Shown one piece after another: positions 20,922 through 32,551 of a stretch of DNA of 64,000 bases. The position numbers and the translations under genes were made by a program. Below the pieces are notes generated by a model, which was not told where the DNA came from, ran no database searches, and worked only from the letters and a program-made list of their open reading frames with translations. Origin of the DNA: Irineochytrium annulatum (Eukaryota > Chytridiomycota > Chytridiomycetes > Chytridiales > Chytridiaceae); contig JADGJL010000029.1 of the NCBI GenBank assembly GCA_027600665.1, positions 1 to 64,000 on the forward strand. The letters run 5' to 3'. The stretch's first letter is position 1, and each line of letters opens with the position of its first letter.

Positions 20922-23201
20922 TTAAGTGACACATCGGCGGGCTCCCGACGTTCCTCGTCGGCTATCACGCAAAAACGAGGATCGTCGTATTTCCCACAGC
21001 CGTTTGAATTTGTGATACGGCTCCCCTAGCAACCTTTCTTCTGAAATGTGGTCTCGCATTGCAGCCGCCTCCTCTGCTGTGAGCCCTTCGCAGAACGTAC
21101 ATATGTACAGAATCAGCTGTAACAAGCCGGTAAACCAACAAGCGTGCGCAGGGGACGAAGAACGAGCACCTCGATTGGCATGAACCGGCGAAGAGACCAA
21201 ACGAGAATGTCCTGAATCTCTTCTAGATTCTGGCAACCGACGTTCCCCGACGATGGAATCTTCATCGTCGGATCAACAAGCATGAACCTCAAAGTCCGCA
21301 GACAAGCATTCTCGGACGCGTGCTTGTTCATCACAAAGCCCTCGCGTTGCTGCAGGTAGTTCGGAAACACGAGCACTCGCCCCTCCGGTAACTCGACTGT
21401 CTAGTACGTAAACGAGGGAATGCATGAACAGAAACGAATTCATACCGCTTCCTAGGCTGATACCTCCTTCCATAAGCAAGAAATCGTATGATACAAGTGA
21501 TGATGCATCTGACGGCAATCATAAGATTTCTTCAGACACAAGGCCGAACAGTTACCCTCGTACACCATCGCCGTGTAATCTGCTTTCCGGAAAATCTCAT
21601 TCTCGACGATGCCGTAAAGCTCGTCGCCTAACGTTCCTAAAAACCTGGACGCAAAGTCCGCTATTCCCTCGGGATGGCCGTGCTCGTTATCGCTCATGCA
21701 CCTGTCTGCGCATTCCGATGTCGCCGCCCTAAACATCCAGCCCGAGTCGTCAAGATGCTCGCTTTTTTCATAACATAATAACGCTGTCGCGATGATCTTC
21801 TCATCTTCATCCCCATCCACGTGCCACGACCCCGTCCAAGATTCCCCTGGCGTGAAGATCCGGTCGACAGCGTTGACGATCACCTTGAGCACCATTCAAA
21901 TTTCCCTCGGTGCAAAAATTTTGCGTTGTTACCTGAATGTCGCGGCCGCGTAAAGTTGTTTGAAGACACTGCTCAAACAGCGGGATGATGTCCCTCAAGA
22001 CGTGGCGGATGGTTACATATAAGTCCCTATGTGTCCTGGTATCAAGGCCAGGAATGTGCGAGCGAAGCCGAATGTCCCCATTTCCACCGACTTGAACATC
22101 AGCCGGTAACCAGTGGCATTTTAATTCTTGAAACTTCTGCATTCTCGTCCTCACGCCGTCCACCGTAGAGAGACATGTCAAATACGGGTGGCACGACGGA
22201 TCGATGCGGTAGAGAAGCGGGCCGTTCTCGCGCCCATCGACGGCTCCAAGACCGTTTAATAGTGCAGAACAGTGGGCTCCGAGGCCATCATAGGCGATCA
22301 TCCGCGTCCACTCCCCGCCTAGACCGCCCAAGCACTCCATGTGGCAGACGGTCTCGATTTCCCGAAGGAGGTCGCGTGTTATTTGGATCCGATGGAAAGG
22401 GTGCAGGCGGTTGAAGGCGGCGTGATGAAGATGTCGATGGCACTCATCCACATGCGCCCTCGCGTTTTGCTCTGTACAGCACTGGTTCACATTGTCATAT
22501 CGATTAACTCAGAAGATTGCTACTCACCGCCTCACAAATATTATATCGGCGGCCCATCGCGAGGACGTAGCAAGCAATGCACTGAAACCTCGTTTGGAAT
22601 CTATCCAGCTTCACATCACAGACGGAGCATGCCATTTCTGCTTGCAGTGGCGAGGGATGAGCCACAGTATAAATGCAATAGTCTCACCATAGGGCGGCCA
22701 TTGCGCCGTGTCTCGCCTTCTCCACGGGGCCAGCACCAGGTTTGCCGTCTCGGGAAGCACGACATCATCTCGAATCCACCGCACAGTGTAAGCTGGGTCG
22801 CGTCGGAGCTCATCGGCAAGCAATCGTGCCACCTCGACGGGCAAACCCCACGTCCTGGCCTCACGCGACGCGTCGGCGAAAACGGATTCATCATCTACGT
22901 CCTCCTGCGTCGCGCGCGTTCTTCGGACGAGTTCGACGAATGCGCGGCTGACAATGATGTGGCCCTCGGCGGACGGCGTCGTCAGGAGCAAGGACGGTTG
23001 ATCGAAGCCGCAATCAAGAAGGAGTTTTTCCATTTCGGTCTCCGCCTCGGTCTCCCTTTCGTCGTCCGAGTCCGTCACCGAGCTTTCATCGCTGCTAGGA
23101 AGGTAATCCGCATCCGTACCTTCGCTGTAGGTGTAATCAATGACAAACGCGGACATTTGACGATTTCGATCAGAGCAATCCCAACTGCGATAAATGGACA
23201 T
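20922..23201 (-). CDS. DUF4246 protein with an inserted ZZ-like zinc finger
   Basis: Seven exons (23201-22688, 22640-22528, 22481-21933, 21883-21556, 21508-21446, 21396-21170, 21116-20922) give 662 residues. Residues 1-170 include an acidic stretch and a conserved helical region (VEVARLLADELRRDPAYTVRW). Residues ~172-225 form a zinc finger: CSVC, then RFQCIAC, then YNICEAC, then HVDECHRHLH, the C-x2-C / RFxC-x2-C / C-x2-C / H-x3-H order of ZZ fingers. From ~330 the DUF4246 core appears: FTPGESWTGSWHVDGDEDEK, IIATALLCYE, PEGRVLVFPNYLQQREGF, LRFMLVDPTMKIPS, and the C-terminal EGLTAEEAAAMRDHISEERL. DUF4246 has a dioxygenase-like layout, but function is not established. The usual LQHR motif reads LQQR here. 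The start could also be Met16 (23156). Exon 2 has a CAG/CAG tandem acceptor (22641 or 22638). Confidence 0.82.
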
Positions 23202-23548
23202 TTGGACATATCAATTCCTGGAATTTCAAAAATCCCCTCGAATTATTCCCACTTGAACCAGCCTCATAACAGCTATTTATTGTAAAGATGCGATGAAATG
23301 GTAAGAAACAAATGCAAAATACCGTCGAGGTACACCATCAAAGACTTCCTCGAAGGAGACCAGAATGCTAGCTGTTCACTTTAACTGTGAATATGAAGAT
23401 AGAACCCACTGACCAAATCTACAACAAAAGAAACTCAATCCCAATGCGAACAAACTACAAGGAGAAACCGGAGGAAGCAATAAATACCACAGCCAAAGCC
23501 ACCATAAGCACCTAGTCGAACAATCTAACGAGAATTTAAAAAGCTGTT

Positions 23549-26500
23549 CTAATCCTCTATTTCAACCTTCTTCCCCTTCCCTTTTGGCGTCGCCCTCTTC
23601 TTCTTCACGCCGCCTTCACCCTCGCCATCCTCATCGTCCTTGGCCTTCTTTGGCCGTCCCCTCTTACTCCGCTTGGGCGTGGTTTGCGCGCTCTCTTCGG
23701 CTGACGCATCCCCGATCGACGGCGGTATCTCGCTCGATAACGACCCGAACGCGTCCTCGTGGCTCGTCGGCGCGGGCGGCGGCATCACGACCATCTGCTG
23801 GCGTATGTCCAGCGCACCGCCCGCGACGCCATCAACTCCGCTCGAAGGCGTCCCACCGACGACGCCACGCGGGTCCTGCGGGTGCGCGTACTGCGGTGGG
23901 AGGCCAGTCGAGGACGGGTCGGCGGAGGGGCCGCCAGTGACTCCGGCAGGGTGGTACTCCGCCCCTTCCACGACAACGCGTCTGCTGGGGTCGAAAGCTT
24001 CCGCTACACGCGTGTAGTTGTCAACGAAGCCCTCGTGGACGGCCTGGCTAGGGTCGACAAGGCCGACAACGTCGGGCGATGGGTGGTACTCCGCCTGTTG
24101 GGGCTGCTGGGGATGGTAGATGAAGTTCCCACTGCGGACTTCCTGCGGCGAGTCCGTCACAAAGCCGCCTGGCGCTGAGTGGTGGGCGTAGGCCGTGGTC
24201 GGGTCCGAGTGGGCATCACCAACGTAGGGGGCGGATTCGTGACTTTGCTGATAGTGACCTGCGGCGGTGCCGAAGCCGCCCTGATCGTGGACCTGCGGCA
24301 CAAACGTGTTTACCCGCGAGTCCTCCGTAACGGTCGGTTGGCCGTATTGGTGGTCGGCGTGCAAGTTGCTCACACCAATAGCGCCAGCGGCGGATGATGC
24401 AACAGCTGCCGCGGTATGGGACGCCTCCCCGCCATTACTAAGGATCATAGGAGCAAGGCGCGCGCCGTGCTGTCCGTCATCATGAAGCTCGTGCTGCGCC
24501 TGATTCGGGTCATGCGCATCCGCTCCGCCCGCGTGCTGGTTACCCCAAAGGCCGCTCGGATCGTACCCCTGCGGTTGATAGTAGGTTTGCTGCTGCTGTG
24601 GCTGCGGCTGCTGCTGTTGCTGCTGCTGCTGCGGCTGTATTGGTTGATGCTGAGGATGCTGGGGAGGCTGAGCTTGCTGTTGATGGATCGGCTGGTAAAA
24701 GTGTGTCTGGCTTTGTTCCGGGTGCGCGTTGGCCGGGTAGTAGTGAGTTGTGCCACTCGGGCCCTGCATTTGATGCATAGGGATCTGGGACGCACTGGGA
24801 CTGTGGAAACCGGAGGTCGGGTCAAAGTGCTGTTCGTAGGCGTGCTCCACAGGCCCTCCGCCAACGTGTTCCATCATAGCCGCATTTGGGGATCCAGGAA
24901 TCGTACCGCCGTTCTGTTGAGCTGTCTGCTTCGAAGTCATCGCAGCGTAATGTCCTGGTGCCCTGCCCCTGACGACAAGGGGCGCTGACTCGGCCGAGGC
25001 GACCGTGAACTGGACTCCGTCATCGCACCGGACCGACAACTCAACGACCAAGACATGATACTGCTGCGCGGCGCGGCGCTTGCCATTGTTCGCGGTCGCG
25101 GATTTGAACTGAAGGCGCTCAAAGGTTACGCTGTGAAACGAATCCTCTTGGCGCATATTGGGATCCATTGGTTCGCACAGGCGCGGTTGAGGCTGCGTCT
25201 GTGGTCCCTTGTCTCGCTTGGCGGTGTGCTGCACAAGCTCGATTTCCTTGCTCCCGTTTGCGGTGCGCGCGACGCAAGTGATCAGGAAGCCAGTGACGGT
25301 GCGCAAGCGATCCTCCATTTCCACGTAGCAAGGCAGCTCGACACGGTGACCCATGTGATCAACGGCGGTGAAAGTGGAGCTAACTTGGAAATAATTCCTT
25401 CGGTAGCAAGTCCAGTCATCGTCGGCAAGAAAGAAACCGCGATCAATCTTCGGGTAAATGCGGAGAGAGTACCTGATAAACGACAAATTGAGAATTCACT
25501 ATCAACATTAACGTTTGCTAACTTACGATTTCGTCCGGTCCAAACTCCAAATTGTTGCCTGCTGCACAGTCGGACGGAATAATGGGCCACTCTCTGAAAT
25601 CCCGCGGCCTCTCCGCGACGTGGTCTGAGTCGGCGGCGGCGGCGGCGGCGCAGGCTCCGGCAGGGCCGGGTTATATACGTCCGTATGCGGCTCAGACACC
25701 CCAACTGCATGAAGATCGGCGGAGTCTTGCATCTGCGTCATGTGCTCTGGAGGCGCGGGGTGGTACGAGTACTGCTGAGGCTGAACAGGGTGGTACTGAT
25801 GCTCCGTCTCGGGATGGTAAACGGCAGGGGACGCCTGAGCGACATACTGCGGTTGATAGTAGTTCGCGGGGATGTATGCGGTTGTGCTGTAAAACTTATA
25901 AGCAAGCGGAGCGACCAGGTCTCCAAAAGGCTTACTAGGCGAGAGGCCGGTTGTTCTCATAGCTGTACTGTATATATTGCGGTTCCTGAGTGACCTGTTG
26001 AATCGGCATCGGCACACCGGGTAAAGCGATGTTGCCTATGTCGAAGTGTTAAGAGATCCCACTCTCTGATGCACCCACCATCTGTAACCATGCCGGGCCT
26101 CGACCCGGCGCCTTGATCCACTACGACCTGCTGAAAGTGCTGCTGCGGCTGGGGCTGGGGTACTTGCTGCTGTTGCTGTTGTTGTTGCTGTTGTTGTTGT
26201 TGCTGCTGCTGCATGCTTGGATGCGGCGACTGGACGGCCTGCGCCATCACCACGTGCTGCACCTGCTGCGGCATCCCATCCCCAATAACAGGCGTCGTTA
26301 GACCCCCAATAACACCGCCAGGCGTGGTGACCGCGCCGCCCGTCACCTCCGGCAATTCCTGTCCTCGGGCGACCTGCACCCGCAGCGGGCTCCCAACATC
26401 CGGCAGGCGTTGTTGCTGCCCACCACGCGGCGTCTGCGGCGTACGCGGCGGCTGGTGCTGCTGATCCTGCTGCAGCTGCACGGGCAGGTCCGGCCTCGCG

Positions 26501-26715
26501 GACGTCGGGGTGGAGGGGACGGGTCGGCTTATGTCAACACGAGGGGTCGATGGCTGCTGGGGGTGGTATTGATGTTGTTTGGCGAAATCCACAACGACAG
26601 CTGGCGGTCCATCCGGGCGACCCGACAACGGGAGCGTGTCCTCATCATCTCCATGTTGCTCGTTGGTCGGTTGCGGGAAGGCGAGGTCGTTCGAAGTTTC
26701 CTCAGAGGTGGCCAT
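23549..26715 (-). CDS. NDT80/PhoG-family (XprG/VIB-1-like) transcription factor
   Basis: Four exons (26715-26079, 26035-25936, 25886-25527, 25472-23549) give 1006 residues. Residues 1-365 are disordered and rich in Pro, Gln and Tyr, with a polyglutamine run around 168-185. The DNA-binding domain spans ~366-545: YPKIDRGFFLADDDWTCYRR, ELVQHTAKRDKGPQ, ERLQFKSATANNGKRRAAQQ, and APLVVRGRAPGHYA, all closely matching the Ig-fold NDT80/PhoG domain of fungal regulators of meiosis, proteases and starvation responses. The rest is Gln/Pro/His-rich with a second glutamine run, ending in an AT-hook-like KRGRPKKAK and a basic tail (nuclear). In family members the domain binds GC-rich elements. Target genes here are unknown. 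Identity of the domain is firm. Confidence 0.93.
24590..24645. repeat. CTG/TTG triplet tract (polyglutamine) in the NDT80 gene
   Basis: Imperfect run of glutamine codons on the minus strand, interrupted by prolines, in the C-terminal half of the transcription factor. Confidence 0.8.
26160..26213. repeat. CTG/TTG triplet tract (polyglutamine) in the NDT80 gene
   Basis: About 16-17 consecutive glutamine codons (mixed CAG and CAA on the minus strand) in exon 1. Mixed codons suggest selection on the protein tract rather than simple slippage alone. Confidence 0.85.
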
Positions 26716-27549
26716 GGCGTCTATCTATCTGCGAGGAGAGAGAAAGACGGTCAGCATTTGAGAAGGCCGTCGATGACCCAGGGAGCCAGAGAGCGAGCAC
26801 AGGTTGGTGGCCAGGTTGGCGGTCAGATCCCCAAATCACGTACGGACCGATCATCCCTAGTTCCGTCGTAATCGGTGCCGACACCACCGCAGTCCCCGCA
26901 ACCCCGCCGCCCCAGGGATACCGCCGGGGGCCCAGCTCCAATCGGCCGGCCTCGGCAGCCCCATCCGTCGGTCCACGGGGCAACCGACGTCGTCGCCGAG
27001 CTCGGGGCGCCAAAGATCCTGGTAGAGGGCAGGAGGCCCAGCACAGGACACAAGATCGAGGTGAGCGCGGCTAGCGCTGGGGTAGGACGGGAGCAGGGCC
27101 TCTGAGCGACGTTACCTTAACCAAGTCGGTAGTGTCACGGTTGCACACTGTCGACGGCGTAACCGTCGCCAAAAAAAAAGGGTGTCAACAAAGGAACGTA
27201 GCGCCGGAAACAATGGAATATTACAGGTAGTATATTAACTAGACTCGCGCAACTAGACAAATAACAGGAGAAAAACATACTATTCACGACAACACGAACC
27301 GGAAGAAGTCCCACAGCATCTACACCGCTGGACGATGCTCGATCCCTCCTCCAACAAACAACTTCCCACCGACGCCACTCGCGTATACTGTAAGGCTTGG
27401 TCGCAGTCAATCAACGGCAGAATGCCTTGTACGTACAGGACGGCTCCTTGCACACAAGAGCGGAACCGGTAAGCCCGTTCCCTGCCGACACGTTCCCTGC
27501 CGATAAGGGTGGACCGCTAAAGGCAGCCTTCCCAGATTGATGATCGCTC
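26716..27549. other. Intergenic region
   Basis: 5' flank of the NDT80-family gene, about 830 bp, followed by the 3' end of the RBM25-like gene. Open frames here overlap on both strands and lack domains. A long leader would be usual for a regulatory gene. Confidence 0.4.
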
Positions 27550-30067
27550 CTACGACAACCCGGCCCACCTCGCCTCGCTCTCGTAGATGACTTTTCTCCA
27601 AAGCTTCATCACGAAAATCTCAGCCTCGTCGTCAAGCGCCTACGGAAACCAAGAGTGCGATTGCGAGGACAGCAAGAGAGCGAGAGGTATCCGAGAAAAC
27701 AGATAGAAGACCGGTGACGACCGAGTGAAAATTTGACGAGAAAAAAAAAATTGTTTAGCTTACACGTAATTTTGGTCCGAAGCTTCCCAAGTTTGCTTTC
27801 TCCCGCTACGGTCGGTGCGCGCAAGCCGTGCAAAATGGAAGATCGAGAGAGAGGAAAAGCAAATATGAGCACACGCACCTCTTGCAGTTCCTCAATGATA
27901 TGCCGCGCCCCCATCCGCTTCCGGATCTTATTGACAACGAACTCGACGAGGTCCTTATCCTCGGCTTGAAGGTATTCGGTAACCTTATTCGAGATAAAAG
28001 GCTCCAACTTGTCCTTTATCACGTTCTACAACGACGAAACATATCAGCGGCCAGCGACATCCCCCTTCACAAACCTAACACTCACATTATCTAAGAAGTC
28101 CCACCGAACCTCCCAACCACAAAGCCCGTCTAAATCCGTCGGGATAGCCGCAACCATCTTCTGAATCGCTTGCTTCCGTTCCTCCATCGTCATAATCCTG
28201 CTCACCACCACGCCACCGGCCTCCGCCGCGCCGCCGTCCGTCTTTGCGTTCTCCTGCTGCGCCTTCTTTTGGCTCTCCTCGTGCGCCCTGATCTCCTCCG
28301 CACGGTCTCGCGCGATGCGCTCGGCCCGCTCAGCCTCCTGCCGCCTTCGCTCCTCCTCCTGACGCTCAAGCTCGGGCATACGCCGCGCTAGCTCCTCCTC
28401 CTCCGCTTTGCGGTCGCGCTCATCCATCTCCATCTCGCGGTGAAGGAATTGGCGACGGCGTGCAAGCCATCGCGGGCTACATAAAAATTCTCTCGTGGTA
28501 AGCAGACGCAGATGCGAAGTCAATCTGTACAGAACGTACCGATCGGTATAAAACTCCTCAAGTCCTCGCGCCTTCTCTACCTCGTCATCCCATTCCTCCA
28601 GCCTCCGCTTCATGCCCTCCCGATCCCGCTCCCGCTTCTGCTCCCAGTCCTGCTGCTTCTGCTGGTTCGTCATGAGGACCCGAAGCCGCTGAGTCTCCCG
28701 CATCATGTATCTGCTTTCTCTCTTCGAAATCGCGATAAGAATACAAAGACGAAGTTGTCAGCATAACAAAGGCAGCGAAGAACAAACGAGACGTAGGAAA
28801 CTAACCTCAGCATACGCCTGCGCAAGCTCCCTCTCCCTCCTCTCCTGCCTCCTCGCCTCCTCCTCCTCGTCCACCTCCTCATATCTGAACGGCGGTCGAT
28901 CCCTCTCCCGCTCCCTATCCCTCTCCCGGAAACCCCCGCCACCGCCATTTTGATGCCCATGCCCGCCGGGGGCATCTACCCCAGCCCCCGGTGGCGTATT
29001 CATCTTCGCCCTCCGCTCCCTCTCCCGATCCTCCTGCCTTCTCTTCTCCTCGCTCTCTCTCTCCCTCTTCTCCCGATCCTTGGCCGCCGCCCGCTCCCGG
29101 AACAACGAGATCTCTCTCGAAACCTTCTCGCGCTCCTCCGCCGGCATCTCCTCCGGCAGATCATCCATGGGGTTCCTCGGCCCACCCGTGTCAATCGGCA
29201 GGCCCGTATCCATGCCCGCGGGTATGATGCTGTTGAGGAAGCTGTCGGCCTGATCGGATGCCATTGCCTCGATGACGCGTGTCACTTCGGCTCGGGCCGG
29301 ACCGTCGGCTCCCGACTGGTCGCCGCGGATGATCCGGTAGTCGTCGATGTGACGACGGGCAACGGCGTCGACCTTAAGGTTAAGGCGTTTCGGGGGGGTG
29401 GATGCTCCCGGCGCGGGGACTTCAAGACCGCCGGTGGTAGATCCTTCGCCGCCGAGTACGCGCAGTGCACGGAGGACGGACTCGGCCGAGTCGTAGATGC
29501 AAAAGCCGAATCCTTTCGGGCGACCGTTCGAGTCCGTGACACGCTTCCAATTTCGTACGAGGCCGCATGTCTGTGACAAAAAAGTATGCAAGGTCAAACA
29601 CGACGATAACAAGGAAGTCAGAACACACTAACCCTCAAAATCCTCTCCATCCAACTATCCGCGACGCCATCAGTAATACTCCCCACAAAAACAGTCGTGA
29701 GCTTGTCCGCGGGGCTCGGCGCAAACACCTGCTGGGCCATCATCTGCTGCACGCCCGCCATGTGCCTCGCCATCTCCTCATGCCGCGCGTGGTGCATCTG
29801 TTGCGGCATCTGCTGGAACTGGCTTACGGCGCTCGCGTTGAGGACGGGGGCCGCCATGGCCGCAGTGCCAAGGCCGCTGGGGGGACCACCGTTGAGCGAC
29901 GGAAGGGGTGCTGGCGGAAGAGGGTTGAAGGTTGGGGCGCCGTATTGGCTCGGCGGGCCGGCGGCGGGGAACGGAGGGGGGTACATTGCTGGAGGATTAA
30001 ACGATCCGTCACCTTCGGAATAAAAGAGAGCTACAACAGAAGCAGTGAACTCACGATGTTGATACAT
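27550..30067 (-). CDS. RBM25-like splicing factor (RRM, Arg/Glu-rich, PWI)
   Basis: Seven exons (30067-30055, 30012-29633, 29570-28806, 28721-28540, 28476-28086, 28025-27879, 27639-27550) give 655 residues. The N-terminus is Pro/Met/Gln-rich. The RRM lies at ~107-195 with RNP2 TTVFVGSI and RNP1 KGFGFCIY. It is followed by a long charged Arg/Glu/Asp helix (~250-530) with many RER and EER repeats. The C-terminal PWI domain at ~555-650 reads WEVRWDFLDNNVIKDKLEPF, KDLVEFVVNKIRKR and ALDDEAEIFVMKLWRKVIYE. RBM25 binds U1-associated proteins and influences 5' splice-site choice. The 42-nt first intron (30054-30013) is weakly supported because the frame also stays open through it. Domain order and C-terminus make identity firm. 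It is divergent from the BORCS6-like gene 71 bp away. Confidence 0.93.
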
Positions 30068-30138
30068 GGCTGCAGGTTTGTTCTGGTTCCAGAGAGTCGG
30101 TCGCAGGTGGATGCGAGGTTGATGACTCGCAGAAAAAG
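30068..30138. promoter_or_regulatory. Shared divergent promoter of RBM25-like and BORCS6-like genes
   Basis: Only 71 bp separate the two start codons, so both promoters must overlap here. No core element was identified. Confidence 0.45.
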
Positions 30139-30687
30139 ATGTCGCGGCAATTCACGCCCCCTGGCAGTGCGAAGACTGTCCGTGAACTCTCCCCGCGCGG
30201 GTCAACGGCGGTTGCGTACGCCGTCCCAATCGACCCGTCGCTGATCGACGATGTAGAGAAGGACGCGAAGAGGATTGCGAGGGACGTCGACGTCCTGATG
30301 ACGTTGCTTGAGGAGCGCGTGCATGAGGTATAAATCCCTTTACTTCCCGCCTTATCTGCCTGGAGGTGTTTATTTGTTCATTGTGAGCTTTCATTGTGAG
30401 TTTTCTAACTGAGAGACGTCGCAGATGACCAGCCTGACGCTCCAGTCGGTTGCGGCTCACGGAAAAGCGGTTGACGGGGTCACGAAGGGCGTTACAGCTT
30501 GCACGGAAAGGACCCTGCAGCTGATTATGGCGGTGGACGAGCTCAGTCATGACATGGCCGGGGTGCAGACTCTGTCGGAGCAAATGTATGTTCACTGCCT
30601 ACTTACTCGCAGTCGCTAAAAGCGTGTAGAAAAACGCTAAAAGGATCATTGGATTGGCTAGAGAAGGCTGCCGCCGTAAAGCCTTGA
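30139..30687 (+). CDS. BORC complex subunit 6-like protein
   Basis: Three exons (30139-30327, 30425-30585, 30630-30687) give 135 residues. After a ~30-residue flexible N-terminus, the rest is one helical coiled-coil domain: IDPSLIDDVEKDAKRIARDV, MTLLEERVHE, LTLQSVAAHGKAVDGV, and MAGVQTLSEQIKTLKGSLDW ending LEKAAAVKP. This order, especially the HGKAVD segment and the final QIKxLKxxLDWLE, matches the C-terminal domain of BORCS6 (lyspersin), part of the BLOC-one-related complex that links lysosomes to kinesin through Arl8. Animal BORCS6 has a long N-terminal extension that is absent here. Assignment rests on pattern recognition over ~100 residues. Confidence 0.65.
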
Positions 30688-31290
30688 ACGCGTTACCGCC
30701 CGGCGCTTGTTGGATTCATGCTTGACGCTACACTGCCGGTCAGCTATAGGGGGGCAGCTCTGTTGCCCCGTTGGTGACACTTTCACCGGAAGCATAGACC
30801 GGACGACAGCAACGCACTGCGATGAAGACGAATCGTGGTGTATCAGGAAATCTACGGCGTTCGTTCACAGCCGTGATCCAAAAAAGTAGCCGCGGCTACG
30901 AAAGGGAACGAAGATAGATACCCGCGGACATGAACACCGGCCAGCCTTCGCATGACGTAGGAAAATAGGAACGCTTTTCTTAAAAATCACATAATTGTGG
31001 AGCGTAAAAAAAATGAGCAAGTCACAAAATCACTGATGATGCACCAGAAAGCTAGGAAACGATGGGAGGTAACGGGCATACATGTGGGAGATATTACGCT
31101 TTGCCGAGCAAATACAAGAACTACCAAATAAGACAACCTGCGAATTACATGGAGTCATACACCGTCCACCTCTTCCGAGGTAAACAAGAGAGCTAAACGT
31201 GGAATGTAAATGACAGAAGAACCCTCTCCAAAGCATTCATCGACGCCGCCATCATTACCCACGTCACACCCAAAAAAAAACACAGCTACC
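30688..31290. other. Intergenic region between convergent genes
   Basis: Between the 3' ends of the BORCS6-like (+) and Ysc84-like (-) genes. Nothing recognised. Confidence 0.4.
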
Positions 31291-32551
31291 TCAAGAAACC
31301 TGCACATAATTCGCCGGGAACACGCCCTCGCTCCCATTACACCTCCCCGTCCACCATTCGCTGGGGTCCTTCTTCAAAATCACAATCAAATCCCCCTTCC
31401 GGAAGCTCAAGTCCCCATCCCTGTCGCCCGCGAAATCATAAAGCGCCACGGCCTTCTCTGCGCTCCCCCGCCTCGCGGCCGCCAGCGCACTGGGCGGCGG
31501 AGGCGGCGGACGCGTGGGGACGTGCGAGAGCCGGGATGAAGGACCCGTGGCGGGTCGATCGAAATGGCCGTTCGATTCGGATTTCACGGGCGCGGACGTG
31601 CGTCGGTTGTCGGGCCAACCGCCCCTTGACGACGACGAGGAGCCCGACGCAAGCGCGTCCCGGGATCCATAGTGGCCCTCGCCCGCGGCCTCATCGTCGT
31701 CGTCGACGGTGGATCGGCGGTTCAGGGCGCGGTAGAGGTCCTCGGCGGCCGGTGGTGGCGGGACTGCGCCAGAGAGGATTTCCTTGGCGGACACTTTTCG
31801 GCGGTAGAAGGTCGCGTTCGTCTCCTTTCGCTCCATAAGGACGGAGCCCTCAATCGAAATCCCGGCGAAGAGACCGCGCGTTTTACTGCACGGAAACGTT
31901 AATGCAAGTGAAATAAAGGAAGAGGGACGAACCTGTATGAATACACGGCGGACATCTTCCCGACAGTTCCTGCAGCCTCGGCATTCCGACCGATGGGCCC
32001 CGCCGCGACTGACAGGTTCCCCCCGAGCGTCACGTTGCCACCCAAACTGAACGCCTTGACGGATTCCGGGGTGTTGAGGATGATGACGAAGTCAGTCAGC
32101 TCGGCGCCAATTTGCCCGCCGGCGCCGAAGCCGACGGTGCCGATGGCGGAGGGCGCGGACCAAGAACCGTCATCAAGCCTGTCGGGATTTGTCAGCGATA
32201 GCCGATTTGCGTAAATACAGGGTAAAAGCACATTACCTTGCCACCACGAGACCCGCGCCGCCACGTCCGGAAAATAGAAAGCCGGCCTTGATGACGGAGA
32301 GAATTGCAATACCCTTCGCTTGCGCTGCAGTAACACATTTAATTAACGCACTAATTCGGACTATAACTCGAGAAATTCTTACCAATAATATGAGGAGGGA
32401 TGATTTGGTCAAGCCCGGATGATTTCGGCTTGATAAATTGATCGATAATCTATAAATAGCAGAACTTCAGTTCAATATCTTGCTTTGATTCGAGGCCAAT
32501 GGTCCGAATCCATTCCACTCCACCCAGCACCTTCCCAAACTCGTTTCTCAT
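31291..32551 (-). CDS. Ysc84/SH3YL1-like protein (SYLF + SH3)
   Basis: Five exons (32551-32531, 32449-32383, 32324-32237, 32178-31933, 31885-31291) give 338 residues. The N-terminal SYLF domain runs to ~205: IIDQFIKPKSSGLDQIIPPH, AKGIAILSVIKAGFLFSGRG, LVVARLDDGSWSAPSAIGTV, and TRGLFAGISIEGSVLMERKE. A disordered Ser/Pro linker follows, with a PPPPPP stretch. The SH3 domain is at ~285-338 (AVALYDFAGDRDGDLSFRKG, WWTGRCNGSEGVFPANYV). Family members bind phosphoinositides and F-actin and work with Las17/WASP at endocytic sites. The first exon (seven codons, MRNEFGK) is the least certain part: it was chosen because its donor gtgctg joins the frame to IIDQF. Identity is firm. Confidence 0.9.

Noticed and set aside
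22341..23285. 314-codon plus-strand frame
   Set aside because: Antisense to the DUF4246 gene, whose frame carries conserved domain motifs. The plus frame has none.
24416..24988. 190-codon Leu-rich plus-strand frame that looks like membrane helices
   Set aside because: It is the complement of glutamine codons (CTG/TTG read as Leu) in the NDT80-family gene.
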